Assembly: GCA_964355975.1 (NCBI GenBank)
Contig: CAYHFW010000001.1
Coordinates: forward strand, 124,001 to 188,000
Length of the DNA: 64,000 nucleotides
Direction of reading: 5' to 3'
DNA from: F1-60-MAGs104 sp964355975
GTDB taxonomy: Bacteria > Planctomycetota > Phycisphaerae > Phycisphaerales > SM1A02
In this document: positions 42,470-51,278 of the stretch, one piece after another
Position numbering within the stretch: position 1 is the stretch's first letter
How the letters are laid out: every line of letters begins with the position of its first letter
Program-made: the position numbers and the translations under genes
Notes under the pieces: generated by a model
The model's database searches: none
What the model was told of the DNA's origin: nothing
Seen by the model: the letters and a program-made list of their open reading frames with translations, nothing else

Positions 42470-45400
42470 TCGCCACCTTCCAATCCAGAGCGGCGCAGCA
42501 TGAGCAGATCGCGCAATTGGCCTGTCGAGAGTTCAGTAAGCCAGGCATCGCCTGCGCCAATGATGTTGGTCGCGAGTTCGGTTTTCTGTTCGATCATCTG
42601 ATCAATGCGCTCTTCAAGACTTCCCGAGCAAATGTATTTGTGCACATTGACCGTGCGAGTCTGGCCGATGCGGAAGGCGCGGTCGGTCGCTTGATTCTCA
42701 ACGGCTGGATTCCACCACCGATCGAAGTGAAAGACATGATTCGCAGCGGTCAGGTTGAGTCCGACTCCTCCGGCTTTGAGGCTGAGCACAAAGATTGGAG
42801 TTGTTCCATCAGACTTCTGAAACCGTTCGACGAGTGCGTCGCGCTTTGACTGGGGGGTTCCGCCGTGCAGAAAGAGCGGTTCGACATCGAGCGCTTGGCG
42901 GATCATTCCTACGAGTAGGTGTCCCATCTGTCGGTACTGCGTGAAGATGAGCGCGCAGTCGCCAGCTGCGACAACCTCTTCGAGCATCTCGATGAGTCGC
43001 TGCGTCTTTCCGCTGCGCCCTGGCGCGAGCGCAGATGGTGGAAGCGTGACAAGCTCGCCCGAGTCTGAATCGTCGTCGGTGACGATTTCAACCGCAGAGG
43101 CGGGAGAATTCTTAGAAACTCTCTTGGGTTGTTGTGCGAGTTCTCCTGACGCTTCACCAAGAAAGTGCGCAGGATGGTTGCAAATTTGCTTCAGTTTTAC
43201 GAGTGCACTCAGCACGAGTCCGCGGCGACGAATGCCCTCGGTCGCATCGACCTTTCCGAGCATCTCTGCAACGACCTGGTCGTAGAGTCGCATCTGCTCA
43301 GCCGTGAGTGTGATGTGCTGGCGACTTTCGACGAGTGGCGGCAAGTCACTGATGACCGTCGCGTCAGTCTTGAGTCGGCGCAAAATGAAAGGTCGCACGA
43401 GTGCGCGCAGTCGCTCTGCCGCATCGCGGTCGCGATTGCGTTCGATGGGCGCGGCAAAGCGTCGCCGAAAATCGGGATGCGTTCCGAGGTAGCCAGGGCA
43501 GCAGAACTCGATGATTGACCAGAGTTCAGCAAGTCGATTCTCGACTGGCGTTCCAGTGAGCGCGACCCGTGATCGCGTCTTGAGCGAGCGAATCGCCGCA
43601 GTTTGCTTCGTCGGAGGATTCTTGATGTATTGCGCTTCGTCGAGCACGACGCGCCGCCACGGCACTTCCTGCATTGCCTTCTGATCGCGCACGACGATCG
43701 CATAGGTCGTGAGCACCACATCGTGCATCTGCGCCACTTCACAGAAGCGTTCGCCCGCGGGGCGGTCGAGTCCGTGATGTATGTGCACGGTCAATTCTGG
43801 GGCGAATCGTGCGAGTTCGCGCTTCCAGTTGCCCAGAACAGACATCGGAGTGACCAACAGCGATGGACCTGGCGCGCCGCCGCCGGGCAGAGCTCGCTCG
43901 TGCTGCAAGAGCGCGATGAGTTGAATGGTCTTTCCAAGTCCCATGTCATCCGCAAGGCATGCGCCGAGTCCAAGTCGGTCAAGAAACGCGAGCCAACTGA
44001 GTCCTGAGAGTTGGTAGGGGCGAAGTGTTCCGCGAAATGCCTCGGGGGGTCCTGTGAGTTGAAAACTCTCCGATCCATCGTTGCCCGAAAGCAATTGGCG
44101 AACCCATCCAGTTGCTTGCACACCGCTCACTGGTAGTGCTTCAGGTGGTCCGTCGATTCCGTGCGCCATGCGCAGTGCTTCGACGAGGCTCATTTGCCCG
44201 CCAGGATGGCTGCGCAAGAACTTCAGCGCAGAATCAATGTCTTCAGGACGCAAGTCAACCCACCGCCCACCGACACGCGCGAGTGGCGCGCCGCGCTGCG
44301 AGAGTTTTTCGAGCATCTCGATCGAGACGATTTGCGTTCCAAGTGCAACCTGCCAGCGATAGCCGACAAGCGATTGCAATCCAAGACCTGAGTTCTGCGC
44401 GCCGTTGGCTTGCGGCCCTGCACCATCGAGCATCGTCGGTGGATGTTCTGGCGAGTCGATCAGCAAGTTCGCGTTGATGCGGCTTGCCGATTCGCCCCAC
44501 CACTCTGGCACTTCAACGAAGAATCCAGCCTCGAGCAGAATCGGCCGCAAATCTCGCATGAATTGATAGATCGCGCGCGTGTCGAGATCGAGTCCCGATG
44601 GGCTCGCTTCTTGCAGCGCCTCTTCAAGTTCTGGCCAGATGCGGCTCGCGCGTGCGAGTTCTTTGAGCAACATCTCTGAGAGTTCTTCGGTACGCGCCGA
44701 TGCTGCGCCACCGCGTTTTCCACCCGCGCGCTCGAAGAGCGACTGCGCGTCGATGACATCTTCAGGCGATTCGGGGTCGACTAATCCAAAGCAGACGCGC
44801 CACATGGCATCCGCGCCATCTTCATTCGGATCAAGGTCTGGCTCGCGCACTTCGAGGTGCAGGCGCAAACCGGTGGTCGATCGCGCTTCGTCGAGAACTC
44901 CAATCCATCCGCGCGTGTCGCGCAAGACATCAAATGTCGCGCGGCGACCAACCTTGATGACGTCAGACTTTCCGAGCAATCCAGAGAGCCATGCGGCATG
45001 AGGATCGGTTGTCGTGTCGAAGTCGGCGATCGACTCTTCGAACTCTGCCTCGACGAGCGCAGAGCGGATGGTCGCGTCGACCGTTGCGCTCAAGAATGAG
45101 TCGACGATCGGCCACGCTTGGTCGCTCGCTCCATCGATCGACCGTGCGGCGGCAGGCATACTCGCAAGGAGGTCGGCAAGTTGGGTGTTGGCGTCAGCGT
45201 CATTCAACCAAGGACGCCACTGCGCGCTGTATGTGCCATCGCGCCGCTGCAAAACAGTTGGAATCACACGCTGATCGATCACGCAGTCGAGAGCGAACTG
45301 CGCGAGTGCGAGCCACCAGTGCATGCCATGCGACGTCACGAAGTGATCGTTGTGCGTGCCCTCGAGGTCGCGCAACTGCAGCAACAGAGCAAGCGCGGCC

Positions 45401-45750
45401 TTTGCTGAGAGCGCGAGTGTTGGGACGCGCGTGAGTTCGAGTGTGAGCGTCTCATCGTCGCTTGATGTCTGGCCGAGAAGTCCCGCGAGACGACTTGATG
45501 GCATCGGCGCATGACCCGCGCTCTTTGAGTTCGACGCCTCAGCGCGGTGGGGCAGGAGAAGATCGAGGTGTTTTTCTTTCGCGCCGTTGAGCGATCCAAC
45601 ACTCTTCTCGAGCGCGCGCCGCACATCAATCGCAGGCGATGCAAACGAGTGCGCAGGCGCTGCGATCGCGCTGCCACCGAGTGCGGCAGTGAGAGATTCA
45701 CCCCACATATGGAGGCAACCATCGGACCAGTTGGCGTGAACTACAAGCAT
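42466..45750 (-). CDS. SNF2-family DEAD/DEAH helicase
   Basis: A 1094-residue protein. The first 550 residues are an N-terminal extension typical of bacterial SNF2 (HepA-type) helicases. The motor begins near 580: RPYQLSGLSWLAFLDRLGLGACLADDMGLGKT (Walker A), LDEAQYIKNP (Walker B), and in the C-terminal lobe ILSLKAGGVGLNLTAANHV and QATDRAFRIGQTR. SNF2 motors translocate on double-stranded DNA to remodel protein-DNA complexes. It is paired with a SWIM protein. It begins 33 bases after tRNA-Lys in the same direction, with no promoter hexamer seen before it. Confidence 0.93.
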   Translation of the reverse strand: MLVVHANWSDGCLHMWGESLTAALGGSAIAAPAHSFASPAIDVRRALEKSVGSLNGAKEKHLDLLLPHRAEASNSKSAGHAPMPSSRLAGLLGQTSSDDETLTLELTRVPTLALSAKAALALLLQLRDLEGTHNDHFVTSHGMHWWLALAQFALDCVIDQRVIPTVLQRRDGTYSAQWRPWLNDADANTQLADLLASMPAAARSIDGASDQAWPIVDSFLSATVDATIRSALVEAEFEESIADFDTTTDPHAAWLSGLLGKSDVIKVGRRATFDVLRDTRGWIGVLDEARSTTGLRLHLEVREPDLDPNEDGADAMWRVCFGLVDPESPEDVIDAQSLFERAGGKRGGAASARTEELSEMLLKELARASRIWPELEEALQEASPSGLDLDTRAIYQFMRDLRPILLEAGFFVEVPEWWGESASRINANLLIDSPEHPPTMLDGAGPQANGAQNSGLGLQSLVGYRWQVALGTQIVSIEMLEKLSQRGAPLARVGGRWVDLRPEDIDSALKFLRSHPGGQMSLVEALRMAHGIDGPPEALPVSGVQATGWVRQLLSGNDGSESFQLTGPPEAFRGTLRPYQLSGLSWLAFLDRLGLGACLADDMGLGKTIQLIALLQHERALPGGGAPGPSLLVTPMSVLGNWKRELARFAPELTVHIHHGLDRPAGERFCEVAQMHDVVLTTYAIVVRDQKAMQEVPWRRVVLDEAQYIKNPPTKQTAAIRSLKTRSRVALTGTPVENRLAELWSIIEFCCPGYLGTHPDFRRRFAAPIERNRDRDAAERLRALVRPFILRRLKTDATVISDLPPLVESRQHITLTAEQMRLYDQVVAEMLGKVDATEGIRRRGLVLSALVKLKQICNHPAHFLGEASGELAQQPKRVSKNSPASAVEIVTDDDSDSGELVTLPPSALAPGRSGKTQRLIEMLEEVVAAGDCALIFTQYRQMGHLLVGMIRQALDVEPLFLHGGTPQSKRDALVERFQKSDGTTPIFVLSLKAGGVGLNLTAANHVFHFDRWWNPAVENQATDRAFRIGQTRTVNVHKYICSGSLEERIDQMIEQKTELATNIIGAGDAWLTELSTGQLRDLLMLRRSGLEGGE

Positions 45751-45783
45751 TCGGAGAAACGTCGCGGGCGAACAGAAAACGAG

Positions 45784-45856
45784 TGATTGCGCTGGGGATC
45801 GAACCCAGGACCTAGAGGTTAAAAGCCACTTGCTCTACCAGCTGAGCTACGCAATC
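45784..45856 (-). tRNA. tRNA-Lys (UUU)
   Basis: Minus strand. The acceptor GATTGCG/CGCAATC pairs perfectly, followed by discriminator A. The D arm is GCTCAGCTGGTAGAGC. The anticodon loop CTTTTAA gives UUU, with one mismatch in its stem. The T arm CTGGGTTCGATCCCCAG is normal. CCA is not encoded. It stands directly upstream of the SNF2 gene. Confidence 0.94.
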
Positions 45857-45875
45857 GAGTGAGTGGGGGAGGAAG

Positions 45876-45881
45876 AGTGTA
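45876..45881 (-). promoter_or_regulatory. Putative -10 (TACACT) for tRNA-Lys
   Basis: It lies 19 bases before the mature tRNA 5' end, in the context GCTACACT that matches other putative -10 sites here. Confidence 0.35.
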
Positions 45882-45942
45882 GCGATGCCCATCCAGAGCC
45901 ACCAGTGCATGGGAGCCTGCTAAAAAGTTGGGAAAAACGCTG

Positions 45943-45989
45943 CTTTATCGGACTATCATTATTGTGCGCAGCCGAGAACGCCGATAAAG
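45943..45989. repeat. 9-base inverted repeat upstream of xerC
   Basis: CTTTATCGG (45943-45951) and CCGATAAAG (45981-45989) are perfect complements 29 bases apart. A TATCAT (45954-45959) lies just inside the left arm and could be the xerC -10. Confidence 0.65.
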
Positions 45990-46042
45990 ATTCAGTCTGA
46001 GGGCTGGTTTGCGGACAACAAAATTTCTGAAAGAGTCACACG

Positions 46043-47020
46043 ATGAGCGCTTCCATTCCAATTATTGAGCAGTTTCTTTCATACCTGATCGATGAACGAC
46101 ACTTCAGTCCCTACACATCACGTTGTTACGGTCTTGATTTGCGACAGTTCGCCGATTTCATTGCGGGCGAGTACGCAATCGAGTTTGACGTGGCACGTGA
46201 GCGTGCGGCGCTCGAGAAGCGCGACGCGAGTGCGATGGGAACGATTTGTGGGCGATTGCTCGCTGCTGATGTCGAAGTTGTGCGCGGATTTCTGACGCAC
46301 CTTGCCGGGCAAAACTATTCGGCGGCGACAACGGCGCGAAAGATCGCGACATTGCGATCGTTTCACAAGTGGATGGAGAAGCGTGGGCTTACTGCGAGCA
46401 ACCCCATGACATTGATCCGTACGCCGAAGCAGGCGCGTCGGCTTCCCAAGGCGATCACGGTCGATCAAGTTGAGCGTCTGCTCGGTGCGCCCAGCGACGG
46501 CGAACTGCTTGGCGCGCGCGACCGAGCAATTCTCGAGACGCTCTACTCGACTGGAATACGTGTGAGCGAAGTGGTCGCGATTAACCGCGGTGATCTTGAC
46601 ATCGAAGGCAGCCAACTCAAAGTCAAAGGCAAAGGGCGCCGCGAGCGCGCAGTGCCAATCGGATCGCACGCAATGGCTTCGATTTGTCACTATCTCATGC
46701 GTGCAGAGGCTGAAAAGGTTCCGATGGATTCTGGGCGACCACTCTTTGTCAACAAACTGGGATCGCGCCTCTCGAGTCGCTCGGTGCGCCGCAAAGTCTC
46801 GAAGTACCTCAAGATTGCTGGGCTTGATCCTGACATTTCGCCTCACACCATCCGCCATTCCTTCGCGACGCATCTCTTAGATAACGGCGCAGATCTTCGC
46901 GCGGTGCAAGAGCTGCTCGGTCATCAATCACTGTCGAGCACACAGGTCTACACACACCTCACGACCGCCCGAATGCGCGAGGCGTACGACCGCGCGCATC
47001 CGCGCGCAGAAGCATCCTGA
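46043..47020 (+). CDS. xerC: Tyrosine recombinase XerC/XerD-like
   Basis: A 325-residue site-specific recombinase, likely resolving chromosome dimers. The SAM-like N-terminal domain is longer than usual (an extra stretch about 40-75). The catalytic set is complete: Arg in STGIRVSE, Lys in KVKGKGRRERAVP, HTIRHSF, LGHQSLSS and Tyr in TQVYTH. It has a leader of at least 50 bases with GAAAGAG before the ATG. The methyltransferase gene starts 5 bases later. No integrase-associated cargo is visible, so a housekeeping Xer role is favoured. Confidence 0.9.
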   Translation: MSASIPIIEQFLSYLIDERHFSPYTSRCYGLDLRQFADFIAGEYAIEFDVARERAALEKRDASAMGTICGRLLAADVEVVRGFLTHLAGQNYSAATTARKIATLRSFHKWMEKRGLTASNPMTLIRTPKQARRLPKAITVDQVERLLGAPSDGELLGARDRAILETLYSTGIRVSEVVAINRGDLDIEGSQLKVKGKGRRERAVPIGSHAMASICHYLMRAEAEKVPMDSGRPLFVNKLGSRLSSRSVRRKVSKYLKIAGLDPDISPHTIRHSFATHLLDNGADLRAVQELLGHQSLSSTQVYTHLTTARMREAYDRAHPRAEAS

Positions 47021-47025
47021 TCACC

Positions 47026-47868
47026 GTGCCGCAAAGGATCGATCCACTCGAAGGTGCGCCCTGGGCGTTGCGACATGGCGATTGCTTGCGCGTGCTCGAC
47101 GAACTTCCTGCTGCGTGCATTGATCTGGTGTATCTCGATCCTCCGTTCAACTCTGGCAGTGATCGCCGAGGGCGCGGCGGACTGCACTTCGCCGATCGCT
47201 TTGGTGACCCCGCTGCCTACCGCGCATTTCTCGCGCCGCGCCTTCAGGCGATTCACCGTGTGTTGGCGCACACAGGGTCGATTCTCGTGCATGTCGATTG
47301 GCGCACAAGCCATCACGTGCGCATGATGCTCGACGAGATCTTCGGCGCTGAGAACTTCGTGAATCATCTCGTCTGGTCGTATGGACTTGGTGGATCGGGG
47401 CCCCGATCATTCGCGCGCAAACACGACGACATCTTTTTCTATGGTCGAACTCCCGACTACTGGTTTGAGCCGCCGCTGGTCCCTGCGCGCAGCGCACGCC
47501 TTCGCGGCCGAATGAAAAAGTCCACCGATGTGCTCGATATCGCCTCGATCAACAATATGGCGATCGAACGCACGGGATGGCCGACGCAGAAACCGATTGC
47601 ACTGCTCGACATGCTTGTGCGCGCGTGCTGCGCACCTGGTGGCACTGTCGTTGATGCAACATGCGGAAGTGGAACCACTCTTGTTGCCGCAGTGAACTCT
47701 GGTCGTCGCGCCATCGGAATCGACATCAGCGACGAGGCGCTTGCGATCGCCGCAACGCGTCTCAACTCGAGCAGTGTTGCTTCGGCGAGTCGCAATCCCA
47801 CGCAGCGAGTTGCTCGAGCCGCGCGACAGAGTCGCCAAGGTCCTGAGCCGTTGGCGCAGTCAGCGTGA
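47026..47868 (+). CDS. Orphan DNA N6-adenine (or N4-cytosine) methyltransferase
   Basis: A 280-residue amino-methyltransferase. DPPFNS (motif IV) near residue 38 comes before the SAM-binding DATCGSGTTL (motif I) near residue 208, a beta-class order. Target sequence unknown. The GTG start is 5 bases after xerC, so it probably shares its transcript. No restriction endonuclease is adjacent. The last 35 or so residues (after ATRLNS) overlap the purK 3' end on the other strand by 107 bases and show no family pattern. Confidence 0.88.
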   Translation: MPQRIDPLEGAPWALRHGDCLRVLDELPAACIDLVYLDPPFNSGSDRRGRGGLHFADRFGDPAAYRAFLAPRLQAIHRVLAHTGSILVHVDWRTSHHVRMMLDEIFGAENFVNHLVWSYGLGGSGPRSFARKHDDIFFYGRTPDYWFEPPLVPARSARLRGRMKKSTDVLDIASINNMAIERTGWPTQKPIALLDMLVRACCAPGGTVVDATCGSGTTLVAAVNSGRRAIGIDISDEALAIAATRLNSSSVASASRNPTQRVARAARQSRQGPEPLAQSA

Positions 47869-48916
47869 CGTGGCCGAGTTTGCGTCCCGCGCGCGCACCC
47901 TTTCCATACAGATGCACGTGCGCGTGTGGAATCTCGAGCAATCGCGCCGTGATCGGCGCGCGCCCCACAAGATTGATCATCACGCTCGAACCGCGCTCTT
48001 GGGTCGATCCGAGTGGAAGCCCAGCAACCGCGCGCAGGTGGTTTTCGAATTGGCTCGTGACCGCTCCATCGATTGTCCAGTGGCCTGAGTTGTGAACTCG
48101 TGGCGCCATTTCATTCGCAACGAGCCCGCTGCTTGTCACGAAGAACTCAACCGCGATCACGCCGATGTAGTCGAGTGAATCCATGAGTCGCGTGACAAAC
48201 TGCTGCGCACTGCGCGCGAGTTCGCCCGTGGGATCGCACGGCGCAGGGGAGTGGCTCTTGAAGAGAATTCCGCCGCGATGCTCATTCTGTGTGAGCGGAT
48301 AGAAGGCGATTTCTGCACCATGCGCGCGCGAGCGCCCACGCACGGCGATCTGCGAGACCTCGGCAGTGAACGAGACGAACGACTCGAGAATGCAGGGCAC
48401 GCGACCAAGTTCGTCCCACGCACTGCGCACGGTGTCGGCAGAATCGTTCGCGCTCGCATGCAGCACGCGCTGACCCTTGCCGTCGTACCCAAGGCGTCGC
48501 GTCTTGAGCACAGCGGGCAGTGCGACCGTGCGCACCGCCGCGGCGATATCTGCGTGTGATGCAATTCCAGCGGTTGCCTGCACGGGGATGCCAAGCTCGC
48601 GAAAGGTCGCCTTCTCTGCAATGCGATCCTGTGCGATGGCGAGTGCGCGCGCAGTCGGCGCGAGCGTGAGTCGCTCGTTCAGCCAATGCGCAGTCGCTGC
48701 AGGAACATTTTCAAACTCATATGTCGCGCAGGCGAGGTCGCACGCAAATCGTTCAAGCCCATCTGCATCGTCGTACGGTGCGCGAATGATCTCGCCCAGC
48801 TGCGCAGCGGGACAATCGCCCGATGGTTCGAGAAATCGAAACTGAAATCCAAGCGGCAATCCAGCGAGTCCAAGCATGCGCGCGAGTTGACCGCCTCCCA
48901 CAACGCCGATTTTCAC
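47762..48916 (-). CDS. purK: 5-(carboxyamino)imidazole ribonucleotide synthase
   Basis: A 384-residue ATP-grasp enzyme that carboxylates AIR with bicarbonate in purine synthesis. It begins VKIGVVGGGQLARML and contains KTRRLGYDGKGQ, ILESFVSFTAEVSQIAVRG, and VEFFVTSSGLVANEMAPRVHNSGHWTIDGA, ending with LYGKGARAGRKLGHVTL. The start is a GTG at 48916 that overlaps the purE stop (GTGA). The frame continues upstream within purE without a family N-terminus. The convergent methyltransferase overlaps its last 107 bases. Confidence 0.94.
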   Translation of the reverse strand: MKIGVVGGGQLARMLGLAGLPLGFQFRFLEPSGDCPAAQLGEIIRAPYDDADGLERFACDLACATYEFENVPAATAHWLNERLTLAPTARALAIAQDRIAEKATFRELGIPVQATAGIASHADIAAAVRTVALPAVLKTRRLGYDGKGQRVLHASANDSADTVRSAWDELGRVPCILESFVSFTAEVSQIAVRGRSRAHGAEIAFYPLTQNEHRGGILFKSHSPAPCDPTGELARSAQQFVTRLMDSLDYIGVIAVEFFVTSSGLVANEMAPRVHNSGHWTIDGAVTSQFENHLRAVAGLPLGSTQERGSSVMINLVGRAPITARLLEIPHAHVHLYGKGARAGRKLGHVTLTAPTAQDLGDSVARLEQLAAWDCDSPKQHCSS

Positions 48917-49488
48917 GCGCGTTTCTTTCTCGCTGGCTGCGACTTCGACTTGGGCTTCGACTGAGACTTCGTCGTGCGCTTCGCCCGCACAGGCGCGGCT
49001 GGATCGGGATCTGCCAGCACCGCAAGCGTCTGTCGCGAACGCCACGCCGCGAGCGCACGCATGATCTCTGGACGACTTCCAGCGAGAATTGCAGCGGCGA
49101 GCAGGGCGGCGTTGATCGCGCCTGCCCGTCCGATGGCTAGGGTGCCAACAGGAATTCCCGCGGGCATCTGCACAATCGAGAGCAGCGAGTCGAGCCCTTG
49201 CAGTGTCTTGCTTTCAACTGGCACGCCAAGCACCGGCAGACATGTGCGGCTCGCGGTCATGCCAGGCAAGTGGGCAGCGCCACCCGCTCCTGCAATGATC
49301 ACCGCGATACCGCGCGGCGCGGCACCATCGGCATATTTGTAGAGCTGTGTTGGAGTTCGATGCGCACTGACGACGCGTTGCTCGTATGAAATGCGAAGCG
49401 CGTCGAGCACTTCGCACGCGTGGCGCATCGTCTCCCAATCACTGCGAGAACCCATGATGACGCCGACGAGCGGTCGTTGCTTTGCCAT
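48913..49488 (-). CDS. purE: 5-(carboxyamino)imidazole ribonucleotide mutase
   Basis: A 191-residue PurE class I mutase converting N5-CAIR to CAIR, acting after PurK. Motifs MGSRSDWETM, VSAHRTP and AGAGGAAHLPGM are intact. Residues after about 162 form an unusual Lys/Ser/Gln-rich basic tail (KRTTKSQSKPKSKSQPARKKRA), not part of the enzyme fold. The ATG at 49488 has TACTAT 6 bases upstream. purE precedes purK in an overlapping pair, the common arrangement. Confidence 0.94.
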   Translation of the reverse strand: MAKQRPLVGVIMGSRSDWETMRHACEVLDALRISYEQRVVSAHRTPTQLYKYADGAAPRGIAVIIAGAGGAAHLPGMTASRTCLPVLGVPVESKTLQGLDSLLSIVQMPAGIPVGTLAIGRAGAINAALLAAAILAGSRPEIMRALAAWRSRQTLAVLADPDPAAPVRAKRTTKSQSKPKSKSQPARKKRA

Positions 49489-49494
49489 GAACCA

Positions 49495-49500
49495 ATAGTA
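49495..49500 (-). promoter_or_regulatory. Putative -10 (TACTAT) for purE-purK
   Basis: It ends 6 bases before the purE ATG, in the context GCTACTATT shared with the site at 11890-11898. Confidence 0.45.
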
Positions 49501-49534
49501 GCGGGGGTGTTGAAGCCGTCGGTTCTGCGCGAGA

Positions 49535-49540
49535 TATCCT
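49535..49540 (+). promoter_or_regulatory. Putative -10 (TATCCT) for the SulP gene
   Basis: It ends 10 bases before the ATG at 49551, divergent from purE. Confidence 0.35.
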
Positions 49541-49550
49541 CCGCCCACGG

Positions 49551-51278
49551 ATGGCGAGTGATGATCGAACACAACCACTAATCGCCTGTGCACTGCGTGA
49601 GTCGCTTGCGCTGGGTTACAAGCGGCGCGATTTCGTTCGCGATGCGATGGCGGGAGTTGTGGTCGGAGTCATCGCGCTTCCGCTTTCGATGGCGCTCGCG
49701 ATCGCGTGCGGAATGCCTCCTGAAGATGGCTTGTACACGTCGATCGTCGCGGGATTCATCGCTGCGCTGCTCGGCGGGTCGCGTGTGCAGGTGACAGGGT
49801 CAACAGCTGCGTTCGTCGTGATTCTCGCGCCAATTGTGAGCCAGCACGGCCCTGCAGGATTGCTGCTTGCCTCACTCATGGCGGGATGCATTCTCGTCTT
49901 GATGGGTTTGATGCGCATGGGTCGCATGGTCGAGTTCATTCCATACCCCGTCACCGCTGGGTTTACGCTTGGGATTGCTGTCACCATCTCGCTGATTCAG
50001 CTGAAAGACTTTTTCGGTTTAGCAATTCCAGAGCAGCCAGACTCAAGCATCGCGCGCTTCTCACAACTCGCTCAGTACTGCAACACATGGCAGTGGCCCG
50101 ACACAATCGTCGGCACAGTCACGTTGGTCGGACTCATCGCATGGGGCAAGTGCGGCATCGCTCGGCGCATCCCAGCCCCGCTTGTTGTGCTTCCATGCGC
50201 TGCGCTCCTAGCGATTGCACTGCACGCGCTGGGACCTTCTTGGCACGCGGCAACGATCGACAGCCGCTTTGGATCGCTCATCGACGGAGTGTGGCGCGGC
50301 GGCATCCCGACCGACCTGCCCACGTTCTCGCTTCCGTGGGCAGAGGGAATTGCACCCGAACACTTGGGAAGCATCGTCAAGGCCGCGATTGCCATCGCGT
50401 TGCTCGGAGCGATCGAGAGTCTCTTGAGTGCCGTCATCGCCGATTCGGTGACGGGTCGTCGTCATCACCCCGACGGCGAACTCGTTGGTCAAGGCATTGC
50501 CAATATTGCCGCGCCATTCTTCGGCGGATTCGCGGCAACCGGAGGGCTCGCGCGAACGGCGGCAAACATTCGTGCTGGAGCCACGACTCCTGTTGCGGCG
50601 ATGGTGCATGCGCTCTTTGTCTTGTTTGCAACCGTACTCGCGGCGCCGCTGCTGGGATGGCTTCCGATAGCGAGCCTCGCAGCGCTGCTGCTCGTTGTCG
50701 CCAAGAACATGGCTGACTTTCGTCACTGCGCGTTCGTCATTCGCACGGCGCCGCGCGGCGACAGTCTCGTGCTTGTGGTTTGTTTCGCACTGACCGTTGG
50801 GTTGGACATGGCGGTTGCGATCTCGGTCGGAGTGGTGCTTGCGGCACTCATCTTCATGCGGCGAATGGCTGAGCTCTCGGGTGTTGACTTGGGTGAAGCG
50901 GACGGTGCTACGACAATCATTCCGCCAACGGGAGTGCTCTACTACAGAATTCGCGGTCCTCTGTTTTTCGGCGCCGCGCAGCAAGCGATGCAAGAACTGC
51001 GAGATTCGGGCAGTGCGCGCTATGTGGTCATCGATCTGTCAGCGGTACCAATGATTGACGCGACTGGAATTGTGAACCTTGAGAGTGCAGTGGATCGACT
51101 CTGGCGGGCGGGAATTCCAGTCGTTCTTGCGGGGGCGAACGCACGGGTTCTCGCATTCGTCAATGCGGGACGATTTCCGTGGGCTCAGGCAGGGGCCTCA
51201 TTTGCAGCGACAGTGGACGATGCATTTCGCAATCCACCCAGTTCTGCGCGCGCCGGCCCTCTCACTGCTGCGTTGTGA
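49551..51278 (+). CDS. SulP-family anion transporter with STAS domain
   Basis: A 575-residue membrane transporter. About 10-12 hydrophobic helices carry SLC26/SulP signatures: DAMAGVVVGVIALPLSMALAIA, YTSIVAGFIAALLGGSRVQVTGSTAAFVV, and GGFAATGGLARTAANIRAGATTP. A cytoplasmic STAS domain (about 460-560) has VVIDLSAVPMIDATGI. Members carry sulfate, bicarbonate or C4-dicarboxylates; the substrate is not resolvable, though a sulfate role would fit with cysE nearby. It runs convergently into marC, overlapping by 17 bases. Confidence 0.92.
   Translation: MASDDRTQPLIACALRESLALGYKRRDFVRDAMAGVVVGVIALPLSMALAIACGMPPEDGLYTSIVAGFIAALLGGSRVQVTGSTAAFVVILAPIVSQHGPAGLLLASLMAGCILVLMGLMRMGRMVEFIPYPVTAGFTLGIAVTISLIQLKDFFGLAIPEQPDSSIARFSQLAQYCNTWQWPDTIVGTVTLVGLIAWGKCGIARRIPAPLVVLPCAALLAIALHALGPSWHAATIDSRFGSLIDGVWRGGIPTDLPTFSLPWAEGIAPEHLGSIVKAAIAIALLGAIESLLSAVIADSVTGRRHHPDGELVGQGIANIAAPFFGGFAATGGLARTAANIRAGATTPVAAMVHALFVLFATVLAAPLLGWLPIASLAALLLVVAKNMADFRHCAFVIRTAPRGDSLVLVVCFALTVGLDMAVAISVGVVLAALIFMRRMAELSGVDLGEADGATTIIPPTGVLYYRIRGPLFFGAAQQAMQELRDSGSARYVVIDLSAVPMIDATGIVNLESAVDRLWRAGIPVVLAGANARVLAFVNAGRFPWAQAGASFAATVDDAFRNPPSSARAGPLTAAL

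Noticed and set aside
42466..45856. SNF2-SWIM pair beside tRNA-Lys as an integrated mobile element.
   Set aside because: No integrase on that side, no tRNA 3' direct repeat, and codon use like the neighbours. xerC across the intergenic gap looks like a housekeeping recombinase.
45943..45990. Possible dif site upstream of xerC; the reverse strand reads GCTGCGCACAATAATGATAG, close to the XerC arm of dif.
   Set aside because: Nine of eleven bases fit the XerC arm, but the usually well-conserved XerD arm matches at only about four of eleven. Reported only as an inverted repeat.
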